From the NCBI GenBank assembly GCA_030424545.1, contig JAUHWL010000020.1, positions 1 through 45,906 of the forward strand: DNA of 45,906 bases, given 5' to 3'. The notes beneath the pieces were generated by a model. That model ran no database searches and was not told the origin of the DNA. It saw nothing but the letters and a program-made list of their open reading frames with translations. This document shows positions 26,401 to 36,700 of the stretch, piece after piece (positions within the stretch are counted from its first letter, which is position 1; the number at the start of each line of letters is the position of its first letter). This DNA is from Bacteroidia bacterium. Lineage in GTDB: Bacteria > Bacteroidota > Bacteroidia > Flavobacteriales > Schleiferiaceae. The position numbers were made by a program, and so were the translations under genes.

Positions 26401-29400
26401 CTCCTGGCCAAAGTGTTCTACCGTTATAAACAGTTCCCGATAAAACTGGTGTGCTTGCGGCAAACGTTGCATTTGTTCCAGCTAATACATTAGGATCTGG
26501 AATGCTTTGGTTGGTACCTTTTGTCCACAAAATGTCTCCAACCAAGCCTGTCATATCAAAATTGGCGGTTATGGTGTAATCCATAAACGGAACATCATTC
26601 ACACAAACAGCAGTTCCAACAACTGTAAGGGTTCTTTCTCCGCTAAATACTAAGTTCACTACGCCAGTACCATCATCTTCTAATCCTGCATTATCTACAA
26701 CTTTATATGTAAATACAGGAATGATAGAACCCAATACATTGTCGAAAGGATCAATAGCCACAACAGGAACTGGATTACCTCCAGCATTCCCAACTGCTGG
26801 AAACTCTACTGAACCAACTGAACTAAAGTCTACACATGAATATGGTGTAGGGCAAACTCCTGGAATTGCTGCCGCATTTGGATAGTATCTATTTGTACCT
26901 ACCGTAAAACTTGTTGTGTTTGACGGGAAGGCTGTAATTTTTATAACTTCAACCGTACCATCCGCATCAGTACCCGTAAACAAAGCTGCATCAACTGTTT
27001 CTAAAGATGTTCCTCCCGGGTTTGGTTTACCTGCTGCAGTAATTGTTGGTGTTGTTACTGGTGCAATTTCAAATCCAAAATTTATATCAAGTTGATCTGC
27101 TGTTAACGTAACAACAAATTCTCCGTCTGGAGTACCGTCTCCACTTGTAGACGTTCCAATACCTTCACCAACATTGCCCCATCCTATAGGTAGGCTTGTT
27201 GCTGGTTTAGGCTGACCTTCTACACCTTGTACGGTGCTTAGTTGTATTGTTGCTCCGGGTATTGAAGCTACATCAAGGCTCCAAGATCCGTTTGTCTCTA
27301 CAGGTGTTGTAGCTACAACATTTCCATTATCATCTATATAATTAATAAATAATGGCGCAGTGCCTGTATTGCCCAAATCTGCACTTCCTTGAGATGTACC
27401 GTTAAAAGTATTATCAGTCAATCCGTTTGGATCATACCAAACTGTACCTCCAATGCTAAATGTTTCTGGTTTAACCAGTACATGTAGGGTTGCTTCGGTA
27501 CATGCCTGAGGAGAGCCATTATCACAAACGGTATACACAAATTCTCCTGGTCCAGTGTAACCTGCGGCCGGGGTAAATGTATACGAACCATCTATACCAA
27601 ATGTTACAGAACCAGCAGGGTTAGAAACTGTACCTGCTGTAACGGATAATGTATTTCCTTCTGGATCAACATCATTACTTAAAACGTTGCCAGATACACT
27701 TATTCCTTTTTCTGTTTCTATATAATCATCACTCGCACTAATAGAGTTTTGTGCTTCGGTAGGTAATACCGTAATTTCTTGAACTGCTTCCGTACAAAGT
27801 GCTGGACTTTGATTGTCGCATACGATATATGTATAGCTAACCACACCGGTAAATCCTGATGTAGGAACAAATTCAATTTCACCTGTTGCAGGGTTCACCG
27901 TTAACGAACCTTGAGTTCCCGCATTTGGTTCTGTACCCGCTTTTATAGATACGCTTGCAGGATCTAACAAAGTTCCTGGTGTACCTACGGCATCATTAGC
28001 AAGTGTATTTAAAACTACTGTTTGTCCTTTTTTCGTTGTGGCCATATCTGTATTGGCAACTGGAGGAACATTTGTAGTAAGTCCTTGGTCTTCTACAGTA
28101 ATGGTTAATGTTTCTGTTTTGCAAGTTGATTCTGGCGCTTGCCCATCCAAACATACAGGAACTTCAAATACATAAACACCTATTAAGGTTGGTGTAAATG
28201 AATATGTACCATCTGGATTCATTGTAGGAACAACACCATTTGGATTTCCACCATCTGCGACAGGGGTTCCGTAGGTTGTACCTGCAACAAGATTATCATT
28301 TGTATTTACATCACCTGTTACAGCTTGATTTACAAAAGTAGCATTGAAGTCTGGGTTGGTCTCAAATGGATCTACAACAATATAAAGCGTAGCACTTGCA
28401 CAAGCATTTCCGTCACATACCTCATAATCTAAAGAAACAGGCCCTGTAAACCCAGGTGCAGGTGTAAATGAGTAACTTCCATCTAAGGCGATTAAGAATG
28501 TTCCTTTACCTGGTACAGTTCTAGATCCTGCTGAGGCCACAGAAACTTCTAACGTTGCCAAATTATCTGTTGTATGATCATTGGCTAAAAGACCTTCTGC
28601 TGCTGTTGCCGTTACTGCATTTCCTTGTTGCGTTCTGTTGTAATCGTCTGCAGCAGAAACAGCACTACTTGTTGCACCAAGTACTGTAATTTCTTGTGTT
28701 GCCGTGGCACAGTTTGCTGTTAGCACCGTTTCGCAAACTTGATATTCGTAAGAAAGTGTACCAACAAAACCTGCAACTGGTGTAAACGTAATTTCACCCG
28801 TTGTGGAATTTATGGTCAACGAACCTTCTGTTGCTGGATTTGGTGTACCCGATACTATCGTTACAGATGCTGGATTAAGCGTAGCGCTTGTACTTCCTGC
28901 TTTATCATTTGCCAACGTGTTTAAAACTACAGGTATTTCTTCTAAAGTAGTTGCTATATCTGTGTTTGCTGTTGGTGCATTTGTATTGATGGTCTGGTCT
29001 GTAACAACAATGCTTAATTCGGTAGATTCACAGTTTGGGGTCACCAAAGGCGGCACACAAACTTCTACACTATACTCATACACTCCTGGTAAGTTTCCAG
29101 TAAACTCATATGTTCCATCTGCCAACATGGTAATTGTAGGCGCACTTCCTGATGGGCTAGATGTTAGCGATGGTGACGTTCCATAAGTAGTTCCTGCCGG
29201 TACGTTATCGTTTGTAGATACATCTCCCGGAACGGGAACATTAACATGTGTTGCGTTAACATCAGGGTTTACATTTTCACAACGTGTAGTAATTACTGCA
29301 ATGTTGTTAGCATAATCACACTCAGCATAACTGGTAGTTGGCATTTCAATGGGCGATGCTTGTGTACCATCATCATTGGCTACAGCAAATATTTTAGTGT

Positions 29401-32400
29401 TGGGAGATATGCCTGTAATGTTCACACTTAACACACCCGAACTCTGACCTGCTAATATTGCATTGGCCAATGTTTCCGTTTGTAATACTGTAGCTCCTGG
29501 CGTCAGTGGACTTCCTGCATAAAAGGTAATTTTCATTCCTGCAGGTATGGCAACCAAATCAGCAAAATTGGTTATGGTGTAGGTTAATGATAACGTTGTG
29601 CTTGGACATGGTAGCGTTGCTGACTCTATGACCAAAGCGGCATCAAATACTGGGAAAGAAGGACAACCATCTACAGTGAAATAGGTAGACTGAACGTTAA
29701 ATGTATTTAATGGACGTTCTGCAAATTGCGTAGGGCAAAATTGATTATTAAAATAAAGTTGTTGCCCATGATTTGATTGATACTGAGGAATAGAAAGGTT
29801 ATCATTAATATGCGTATTGAAATATGCATATTGATTCCAAACATTTCTTGCTGGTGCCCATGGTGCTAAAGAAGACTCATATACTTCAATATCACCAAAT
29901 CCGCTTCCTTCTTGATCGTTTACCACAATTTCTGCGGCTCCATCGCCATCCACATCACCAACAATAGGGCTTTCCATACCTGTTGAAGAATTTACAGGTA
30001 TAGTAGCTAATACAATCGGTGCTGCTCCTGAACCATCAAAAATTCGTAATTCATCTTCATCGCGATAAACCATTTCTTGTTTACCGTCTTGATTAAAATC
30101 AAACATGGTAATACCTGTTCTACCAGAATCATCAGTAGTTGTTAGCACCCATTTTACAGAAAAAGTTTTTGTATTTGGGTCATAGCTTAACATTTTTACC
30201 GCATAGCGAACACATAACCCCATATCAGGATCTCCATCTCCATCTACATCTCCAACAAAGAATGCACCGTGTTGCTCACCAACACCACTACCACCTACGG
30301 CAATGCTTCCCATGCTTCGATTTCCTGAAGCTAGACGTGGGTTCCATGCATAAACTCTGGTGTCATCAGCACCAACTCTTGCACTTACCAAAACGTCAAG
30401 TTCTCCATCTAAGTCAATATCGGCCAATGCAGTATAACCATCTATATCGGTTCCGCTATTAACGCCTGTAAAGTTTATAGGCGTCATGCTATTTCCAGAA
30501 GTTCCTGTTGTATTAGTAATTACAACATTATACACTGTTCTACCTGCGGCCAATTCTAAACCTGGACTAGATGTTAAATCACCCGCTACCGAAATAGCTT
30601 GAATTACACCTCCATACGCATAAGGGCTACCAATACCATTTGCACCACCTTGCGCAAGCTTCACACCCGATTGGGCATTAAATATTTCGTTATAAACATA
30701 AACCTCAGGAATTCCGTCTTCGTTAAAATCGGCAATACCAACAGAAGAACCACTTCCGTTAGCCCCTGCATTAACACCGTACTGGGCATTCGACTTCCAT
30801 TTTAACGCACCTGTGTGTTCGTAACAATAAAGATATCTTTGATCTGCCGCAGCATTTCTTGCATATAAAGAAGCTACAATAAATTCGGCAAAACCATCGC
30901 CATCTACATCAGCAACTGCAAAAGCACTTGGGCCATCGGTTGATAAATAAGGTGTATTTATGGTTGTTTGTACCGTACCGTCTTCTCCATTAAAAACTAG
31001 AATATTAGTTGCACTTCTCTGCCCAGAAGTTCCAAAAGTATGATCAAGATTTTCATCGCTTAAAGAAATGATTTCTGTGGTACCATCACCATCAATATCT
31101 GCCATTAATGGAGAACTGTACAAGGCGATTAAATCTGTACCTGGAGTTTGATATTTTTTAGAAATGCCAAATGTAGTGGTTGGATCTGGTGCCGATTGAC
31201 ACAATGGAACCGGTTGATTTATATAACCATCTACTAGGTCTGAGATAAATACACGCGCTGTTGCCTGATGACAATTTGTAGGGTTAGCAATTTCACAAAT
31301 TTCATACACTACCGTTAAGTCGCCTGGTTGCGTGTTAGCCGCTACATTTAATTCCCCCTTGTTTGTTCCTGAAGTTATTAAGGTTAACCCCGGAGAGCTA
31401 GAAATTACTGATAACGTTACTGCAGCTGGTGCAAGCTGCGAGCCATTTAAATGATCATTGGCCAATACATCTGCAATGGCAATTCCCCCTGCACTAGAAA
31501 GTGCTGTAGAAAAATCATCTACGGCAACAAGACAAGCAACCGAGCCATAGCTTGGTACTGTTCCCGCAACGGCCAAGTTATTATTTGGTGAAGGATCTTT
31601 TGTAGTAACATCGCTTATTGTTGCTGTGTTTATGTAACTACCATCACAATTTACAATGCAGTTAATTTTTAGAGTAGCACTACTGTTTGCCGCTAGTGTA
31701 CCAATATTCCAAACTCCTGTAGCACTATTGTAGGTACCTACAGGTGAATTGCCAAGGTTAGCAAACGTGTAACCAGAAGGCAATAAATCGTTAACAATTA
31801 CAGAAGTCGCATCTTCTGTTGAAGAATTGTTTACTGCTGTTAATTCAAATGTTATTACATCTCCCGTTAAAGGTGTACTATTAGTAACCGTTTTGAAAAT
31901 AGCTAAATCTACTGGAACCAACGGTAGGTATTCAAAAATCAATTCTGCTGCGTTACTCGCAGAGCCATTGTCATACGAATCTGCAATTCTTCTCGAATTT
32001 ATATCGCCTGTTCCTGAAATAATAATAACAATATCATTGCCAGAAACCCATCCTGGTCTATCAATGATTTCTTGTAAAATAGGAGAAATATCTACCGTAC
32101 GTTCTGACGCAGTTCTGTCATCATTGGTCCAAGTTCCAGGCGACCAAGTAACGGTAGCCGAAGTAGTGGTTCTTGAAGTAATATCAAAATTTGTAGCGAC
32201 AAAGGTTGGAGCATCGTCTATAGCTTGCCCTTTGATTGTTAACGTAATGGGGTCTGAATGCGAAGCATCTGCCGTAAATTGTATATAAGCATTGGATATT
32301 GTCATACCCTTTGGCACAGTAACGTTAGTAAAACGTAAACCATTGGTTTGATTTCCTGTACCATCATCATCAAATGGTAACTCCAAATCTGTACTGGCTA

Positions 32401-33502
32401 AACTCACATTACCGTTAGAAGATTGTTGCTCGGCATCATCACTACCTGAGTTTACTAAACGATTGAATGTAAAAGGCACATTTGGATCGTAAACCTCAAT
32501 CAAACGGGTACCACTGCCCGTTGATGGATTTGCATTTCCATCTGTTGCTCTAAGTGTTGCTACATAAGACCCAACCGTATTATACGTATGACTTGCCATA
32601 AAAGGACCAGCACCAGGACTACCAGAAGCAGGTGCATAGGCTGTTGCCGCAGTAGGCCTCCAATCTGCACTTACTACTCCATCTGCATCTGTTGCGCTCC
32701 AAGCAAAATTTACTGTAGATCCAACCGCCACATACAGCGGGCTAGGCGTTGCGCTTGGCGATGTAATGGTAAGTACAGGTGCTGGGTTTGCAACTGGTTT
32801 TACCGAAACAGCACCTAATGCCCAATCGCGTGAATTGTTTACTGTATAACTAACCGTTGCACTAGTGGAACCGCCTTTTGTAGAACCTCCAGCAGAAATT
32901 CTATCACCTTGCCCTGAATTTCCCGTAATATGTGAATAAGTATTCAACTGACCAGCGCCAAAACCCGTATTTGGGTCACTATCTCTAGTAGAATAAGCAC
33001 TAAAGATAATTTCGTTTGAAGCCGAAGCTATGCTGTTTCTAGATAAATTACTTCCACTACCCGTTGAGCTGATAAACGTATTGAGCGGGTTTATTTGATC
33101 TACACCAGAAAAGGTAACAACACCCATAACAATTCCTCTATTGGTACTACTCGTTAAAGTAGCTGTTAGGTTTGCCGTACTTCCAGGAAAGTTAGCATTT
33201 AATAAATAATAGAAGCGAACATTTGCTCGGTTCCCATTCGTTACAAGTCCGCTTGGAACTGGAGTTAAAGCGTTCCCACCATATGTAACACCAGTTGCTG
33301 TTTCTCCTTGTGCGCCTGAAACGGCTACCATTAACAACCTGTTACTTCCTGCAGGTGGCGCATATGAAAGTGTAATTGTAGATGAAGCTGTTCCTGATGC
33401 CACAGTAGTAGAACTTCTGTTAAGCACCGTAACTTGCCCATACGCAAGTTGCGTAAAAATAAAAGCAACGATTAATAATAAGCTCTTTGTAATTGTTTGC
33501 AT
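23423..33502 (-). CDS. Giant secreted multidomain surface protein (3359 aa)
   Basis: A 3359-residue exported protein with a signal peptide ending QLAYGQ. Domains in order: beta-rich N-terminal domain (about 25-235); PKD/Ig-like (about 240-335); a module of about 180 residues (about 345-535) also present in the neighbouring giant protein; a DUF11 domain (about 540-650, VDLAIFKTV...NNNLAV); seven FG-GAP/VCBS-type calcium loops with DxDGDG (about 790-1190); Ig-like and tandem-95/cadherin-like repeats with ANDxATTL and GSYSFTPAPGFTG motifs (about 1400-1980); SdrD-B-like domains (GGTVWYDPNG, AGTVWQDVDG); then a long beta region. The C-terminus (VQVTNLLGQVLHR...YMVTITTPEVIETFKVVR) resembles a T9SS sorting domain but lacks the YPNP box. 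Likely a calcium-stabilised adhesin or exopolymer-binding protein. Confidence 0.88.
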   Translation of the reverse strand: MQTITKSLLLIVAFIFTQLAYGQVTVLNRSSTTVASGTASSTITLSYAPPAGSNRLLMVAVSGAQGETATGVTYGGNALTPVPSGLVTNGNRANVRFYYLLNANFPGSTANLTATLTSSTNRGIVMGVVTFSGVDQINPLNTFISSTGSGSNLSRNSIASASNEIIFSAYSTRDSDPNTGFGAGQLNTYSHITGNSGQGDRISAGGSTKGGSTSATVSYTVNNSRDWALGAVSVKPVANPAPVLTITSPSATPSPLYVAVGSTVNFAWSATDADGVVSADWRPTAATAYAPASGSPGAGPFMASHTYNTVGSYVATLRATDGNANPSTGSGTRLIEVYDPNVPFTFNRLVNSGSDDAEQQSSNGNVSLASTDLELPFDDDGTGNQTNGLRFTNVTVPKGMTISNAYIQFTADASHSDPITLTIKGQAIDDAPTFVATNFDITSRTTTSATVTWSPGTWTNDDRTASERTVDISPILQEIIDRPGWVSGNDIVIIISGTGDINSRRIADSYDNGSASNAAELIFEYLPLVPVDLAIFKTVTNSTPLTGDVITFELTAVNNSSTEDATSVIVNDLLPSGYTFANLGNSPVGTYNSATGVWNIGTLAANSSATLKINCIVNCDGSYINTATISDVTTKDPSPNNNLAVAGTVPSYGSVACLVAVDDFSTALSSAGGIAIADVLANDHLNGSQLAPAAVTLSVISSSPGLTLITSGTNKGELNVAANTQPGDLTVVYEICEIANPTNCHQATARVFISDLVDGYINQPVPLCQSAPDPTTTFGISKKYQTPGTDLIALYSSPLMADIDGDGTTEIISLSDENLDHTFGTSGQRSATNILVFNGEDGTVQTTINTPYLSTDGPSAFAVADVDGDGFAEFIVASLYARNAAADQRYLYCYEHTGALKWKSNAQYGVNAGANGSGSSVGIADFNEDGIPEVYVYNEIFNAQSGVKLAQGGANGIGSPYAYGGVIQAISVAGDLTSSPGLELAAGRTVYNVVITNTTGTSGNSMTPINFTGVNSGTDIDGYTALADIDLDGELDVLVSARVGADDTRVYAWNPRLASGNRSMGSIAVGGSGVGEQHGAFFVGDVDGDGDPDMGLCVRYAVKMLSYDPNTKTFSVKWVLTTTDDSGRTGITMFDFNQDGKQEMVYRDEDELRIFDGSGAAPIVLATIPVNSSTGMESPIVGDVDGDGAAEIVVNDQEGSGFGDIEVYESSLAPWAPARNVWNQYAYFNTHINDNLSIPQYQSNHGQQLYFNNQFCPTQFAERPLNTFNVQSTYFTVDGCPSFPVFDAALVIESATLPCPSTTLSLTYTITNFADLVAIPAGMKITFYAGSPLTPGATVLQTETLANAILAGQSSGVLSVNITGISPNTKIFAVANDDGTQASPIEMPTTSYAECDYANNIAVITTRCENVNPDVNATHVNVPVPGDVSTNDNVPAGTTYGTSPSLTSSPSGSAPTITMLADGTYEFTGNLPGVYEYSVEVCVPPLVTPNCESTELSIVVTDQTINTNAPTANTDIATTLEEIPVVLNTLANDKAGSTSATLNPASVTIVSGTPNPATEGSLTINSTTGEITFTPVAGFVGTLSYEYQVCETVLTANCATATQEITVLGATSSAVSAADDYNRTQQGNAVTATAAEGLLANDHTTDNLATLEVSVASAGSRTVPGKGTFLIALDGSYSFTPAPGFTGPVSLDYEVCDGNACASATLYIVVDPFETNPDFNATFVNQAVTGDVNTNDNLVAGTTYGTPVADGGNPNGVVPTMNPDGTYSFTPTLIGVYVFEVPVCLDGQAPESTCKTETLTITVEDQGLTTNVPPVANTDMATTKKGQTVVLNTLANDAVGTPGTLLDPASVSIKAGTEPNAGTQGSLTVNPATGEIEFVPTSGFTGVVSYTYIVCDNQSPALCTEAVQEITVLPTEAQNSISASDDYIETEKGISVSGNVLSNDVDPEGNTLSVTAGTVSNPAGSVTFGIDGSYTFTPAAGYTGPGEFVYTVCDNGSPQACTEATLHVLVKPETFSIGGTVWYDPNGLTDNTFNGTSQGSADLGNTGTAPLFINYIDDNGNVVATTPVETNGSWSLDVASIPGATIQLSTVQGVEGQPKPATSLPIGWGNVGEGIGTSTSGDGTPDGEFVVTLTADQLDINFGFEIAPVTTPTITAAGKPNPGGTSLETVDAALFTGTDADGTVEVIKITAFPSNTTSFTVGTNRYYPNAAAIPGVCPTPYSCVDFSSVGSVEFPAVGNAGGNPVPVVAIDPFDNVLGSIIPVFTYKVVDNAGLEDDGTGVVNLVFSGERTLTVVGTAVCVNDVPFMDYTITANFDMTGLVGDILWTKGTNQSIPDPNVLAGTNATFAASTPVLSGTVYNGRTLWPGADTTLGAVASNWPAWVLTGAGWVNQEDGFSGYRSNDTKFQITVNPTAEISGAVDYPPSTPFCASEPRASIAGTVWQDVDGSGDAAWANIFTAGEAGTDATGLYAYVVGINPETGLQTVLDKATVNANGTFSFDDCIQGDDFSIVLSTDNSFNQGDDGTNQGTGIPTELLPSGWVATSPATRTPINSLLGNVVSADLGIQQIPTSGAVDLAGTVINNVVQGTRYNPGVIGAFEIPVAAFGGSDPDGEVTNLLITDFSAQTLSISVGTTTYYKGSVPAGPCPTASCQLLPAAGLLVPTNALGIPTQPISVTPIESFLDGNGVTIDYKVIDNAEVANGPDSGAESDNTTTLSIPFVALKFTSGGGWENGSDGSGKPNVNDGDKTLFWIDPPNVNADILDIPATVKNIIIYSGTEAVVSSCLKVTDNIKNDGTIRFLAVDDGSGANSPEYGQYLGPKMPNAIFEMALSEDGWHNIAFPVSAENGNPLTGADFAAANNDLVNPDFVHLTMDEGTHNLWWYDTEYASGKEQGFFMNRSNNSIAGGLGGSGYSSHAYGTWRMVSSTDELNAHGMNFFVDDNNVSSFPAIVNLQGTTNAEAAIISTHDNWGGWNLVPNVFPVTLDVQKMNGNGAADFFGSEFDHAIWIWNPGDAFTSPIPGQFSKGAYVAVDASNGNVVAYPGNGTGNVLTTARLIAPFQSFYIRRVTGSQTRRKDFIPNADLDPYSPNPAVDPNNSSANNVDADRITANGTTGPINVTLSPDYRSSCEITPHYKKGDDFMMLYAVDVDNPSLGDATELVFDYDYTNGYDLGYDIEKNGAQEGAPVLFSSIENRALIINKMQYPVDVTTVPLGFYSTKDNKPFRIEMVAVPSPSWRVYLEDKATGAWHELSSSAYEFMNKTSFRMERFVLHFSMNSTPIQPVAPATLAWGTSEGIEVSFSNMSSLQANVQVTNLLGQVLHRNDKVSTKENYVIPVTDPDIQVYMVTITTPEVIETFKVVR

Positions 33503-33650
33503 GTGTGGTTAGTTGTGTTGATTTTTTAACTATAGAGAATTCTGCGAAAATAGGACATTCAATGTAAAGTTTTTATGACATGAATAGGATTTTAGACTTA
33601 TTCTAAATAGCCTTTTAAATGTTAATTATTTAACTATGAAATAATTACAA

Positions 33651-33686
33651 AAAAAAGCCGCTAGTACAATGTCCAACGGCTTTTTT
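33651..33686 (-). terminator. Intrinsic terminator of the 1538-aa gene
   Basis: AAAAAAGCCG (33651-33660) pairs with CGGCTTTTTT (33677-33686) across a 16-nt loop. The minus-strand transcript of the gene ending at 33708 would run into it after 21 bases and end in a T run. Confidence 0.8.
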
Positions 33687-33707
33687 GCATTTTAGATTTA
33701 ATACTTA

Positions 33708-36700
33708 CTACCTAAATATAACAATGGGCAAACGTTGCGTAGTTAGGTCATTTTGTATCACTACAAAGTACTGGCCTGTTGGCAAGTTTGCTAGTTCTAT
33801 TGTTTCGGTAATATTTCCTTCAATCCTTATGTTTTGCTCCATAAGTATTTTTCCATATACATCTATTAATTGCAGTTTAGCCTTTGTGCCAATTTCTTTG
33901 TTAAAGCTTACCACAAACTGATCTACAACTGGATTTGGATATAGCTTGGCCTGAATAGCATTTTGATCATGGTTGGTGGTAACCAACGAACCTTGATTTG
34001 TGTTGCTATTCTTGGTTGCAATAAAGGTACCGAAGGCCAAGTAAGCAATCTGCTCTGAATTGTGGCTACGGCTATTGTCCCGTAATTGATCCTCATCTGC
34101 CCACATAGTTAAGCTAGTTCCGGTAGGTCCGTTTGCACCCGCAAACACTGGCCAATGTCCTTCGCTACCATCCATGCCCGCTGCACTTAAAATTGCATTT
34201 GTTGCATTTAATGGTAACCCTACGCTATACCCGCTGCTTGAGTTATCAGGTCCTTGAATATAGTCTCCAGTATTCCCTGCGGTATAATCCATTCCATTCA
34301 CAGATCCATCTCCGGCTTCAATCACAATAACGCCAATGGTTTCATCATTTCTACTTCGGTCACTATCTTCTGCCACATGCTTGCTTGCATTATACCCTCT
34401 GTATCCAGCATTTGCTACAGCTTTTCGGTCGCGGTCATCGCTGCTCCAAAATACACTCCAATCTGCATCGTTCACACTCATTACTTGGCCCAATACAATC
34501 GGGTTGGTATAAGCATTTGCATAGCTTCTGTTTTCTGTTCTAAACTTCTTTCTGTATGAAGTTTCGTCAGACACAAAAAGATTGGCTTCCATTTTTATAC
34601 CATGGCTTGCTATCGTATATGTTCCTTCTTCTACAACCATATACTGTACTGCATAATTGCCAACAGAAGAACTGTTGTTTGGACGTTGCACTTTTATCTG
34701 GAATGAATTTCCGCTAGCGTTGTTGATACGCGTAACAACAGGATCTACCGAGTTTGATGCGTAAACAGGATTAGCAATAACCACCATATTGGTGTACGTA
34801 TTTGTTAACGTTACCGTTTGCCATGTCCCTGTAACACTTGCTAAGCTCCCCACTTCTAGTGGAATTCCAACAGGTGCTGTTTGCACACTTATACTTTCGG
34901 TTAATGTTGCTGTTAATCCTTGATCATCAGTTACGGTTAAAGTTGCCGAATAGTTGCCTGAACTAAGGTACGTGTGGGTAGTTGTTTGCCCTGAACCTGA
35001 ATTTCCATCGCCAAAATCCCACGCATAACTCACTATACTACCATCGGCATCAGCACTAGAAGTTGCATCAAAGTTTACTGGCAAAGGAGCATATCCGCTG
35101 GTTGCCGATGCTACAAATGCAGCTGTTGGCGCCATATTAGGAGCAGCAACTGTAATAGAGGTAAATGCCATACCCGTTGCACCTTGGTTGTCTGTTACTG
35201 TAAGTACAGCGGTAAAATTGCCACCAGAAGTATAGGTGTGATTTGTGTTTGATGCCGTAGAAGTAGCTCCATCACCAAAATCCCAAGCATAACTAATAAT
35301 GCTTCCATCAGAATCTACACTACCTGCACTAGAAAAAGCAATGGCAAGTGGCGCCTGGCCGCTCGTAGTGCTCGCTCCTAAAACTGCAGTTGGTGCTAAA
35401 TTAGCTGGAGAAATTGTAATTGTTTTAGAATATGTTCCTGTTGCACCAAAATTATCGGTTACCGTAAGCACGGCCGAGAATACACCACTACTTGTATAGG
35501 TATGAGAAACAATTTTGTGCGTACCTCCTGGCCCTGACGATGTGTTTCCATCTCCAAAATCCCAGGAATAAAGGTCGATAGTTCCATCTCCATCTAAAGC
35601 GCCCGAAGCATTAAATGAAATTGCCTTTGGTGCTTGCCCTCCGTTAGAAGAAGTTGTAAACGATGCCGTTGGAGCAGAATTCGGAATATTTACAGTAATC
35701 GTTGCCGTTGCATTGGCGGTAGCGCCCATATCATCGGTAACTACCAAAGTAACTGTGTAAACTCCAGCAACATAATATGTATGCCATGGCAATGTTCCTG
35801 TTCCTGTACTTCCATCATCAAAATCCCAAGCATAGCTAACAATGCTACCGTCTACATCCACAGATGCTGACGCATCAAAATATACGGTAAACGGAGCGTT
35901 GCCTGTAGCCGTTGCCGGTGTAAAGGAAGCTGTTGGAATAACATTAGGTAAACCTGTAGTAACAATCGTTATGGTTTCTTCGTCTGTATCTCCATCGTCA
36001 TCATAGGCAATAGCTTTTACAGAATAATTACCTACGTTATTAAAATTCATGGAAAAACTGTAAGGAGCAGAAAAATCAGTGCCTATTAGATTACCATCTT
36101 GATAGAACTCAACTTTATCAATGTTTCCATCAGAATCTGTTGCATTTACATCTATAGAGATAGTTGCTGGCGCTGGATAAGAAGAGTTATTTGCCGGGCT
36201 TGAAATATTCATGGTTGGCGGCACATTAGGCTGCACAGTAGAATATTCAATAAACAGCTCTGCGGCTTGTGCGGCAGACCCTTCATAGGCTTCTGCCGTT
36301 CTTGTACCTGTACCCGTTATGATAATGGAAAGCGCATTTCCAGAAGTCCACCCAGCTCTAGAAACAATCTCAGCGATAATTGCCTTTATGTCTGGCGTTT
36401 GCTGGCCGGCACCACTTTGGCCTGTACTTGACCACGTTGGCGGAGACCATGCTACGTTTGCTGTTGTATTTGTTCTAGAACTAACATCGCCATTAGAAGT
36501 TGAGAATGCCACAGAATTATCTGCATCATGCCCGTGAATGTTTAATGAGGCTGTTCCTGTTGAAGTTTCATCTGCTGTAAACTGAATGTATGCATTGGTA
36601 ATGGTAGCTCCTTGCGGAATGGTTACGCCATTAAAACGCAATCCAACCGTTTGATTATTTTGGCTATTGTAACTATCATAAACCAGCTCAATATCTGTAC

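Noticed and set aside
28803-29186. Long plus-strand frame inside the 3359-residue gene
   Set aside because: Shadow of repeat-rich coding sequence on the other strand; low-complexity valines and serines and no homology-like motifs.
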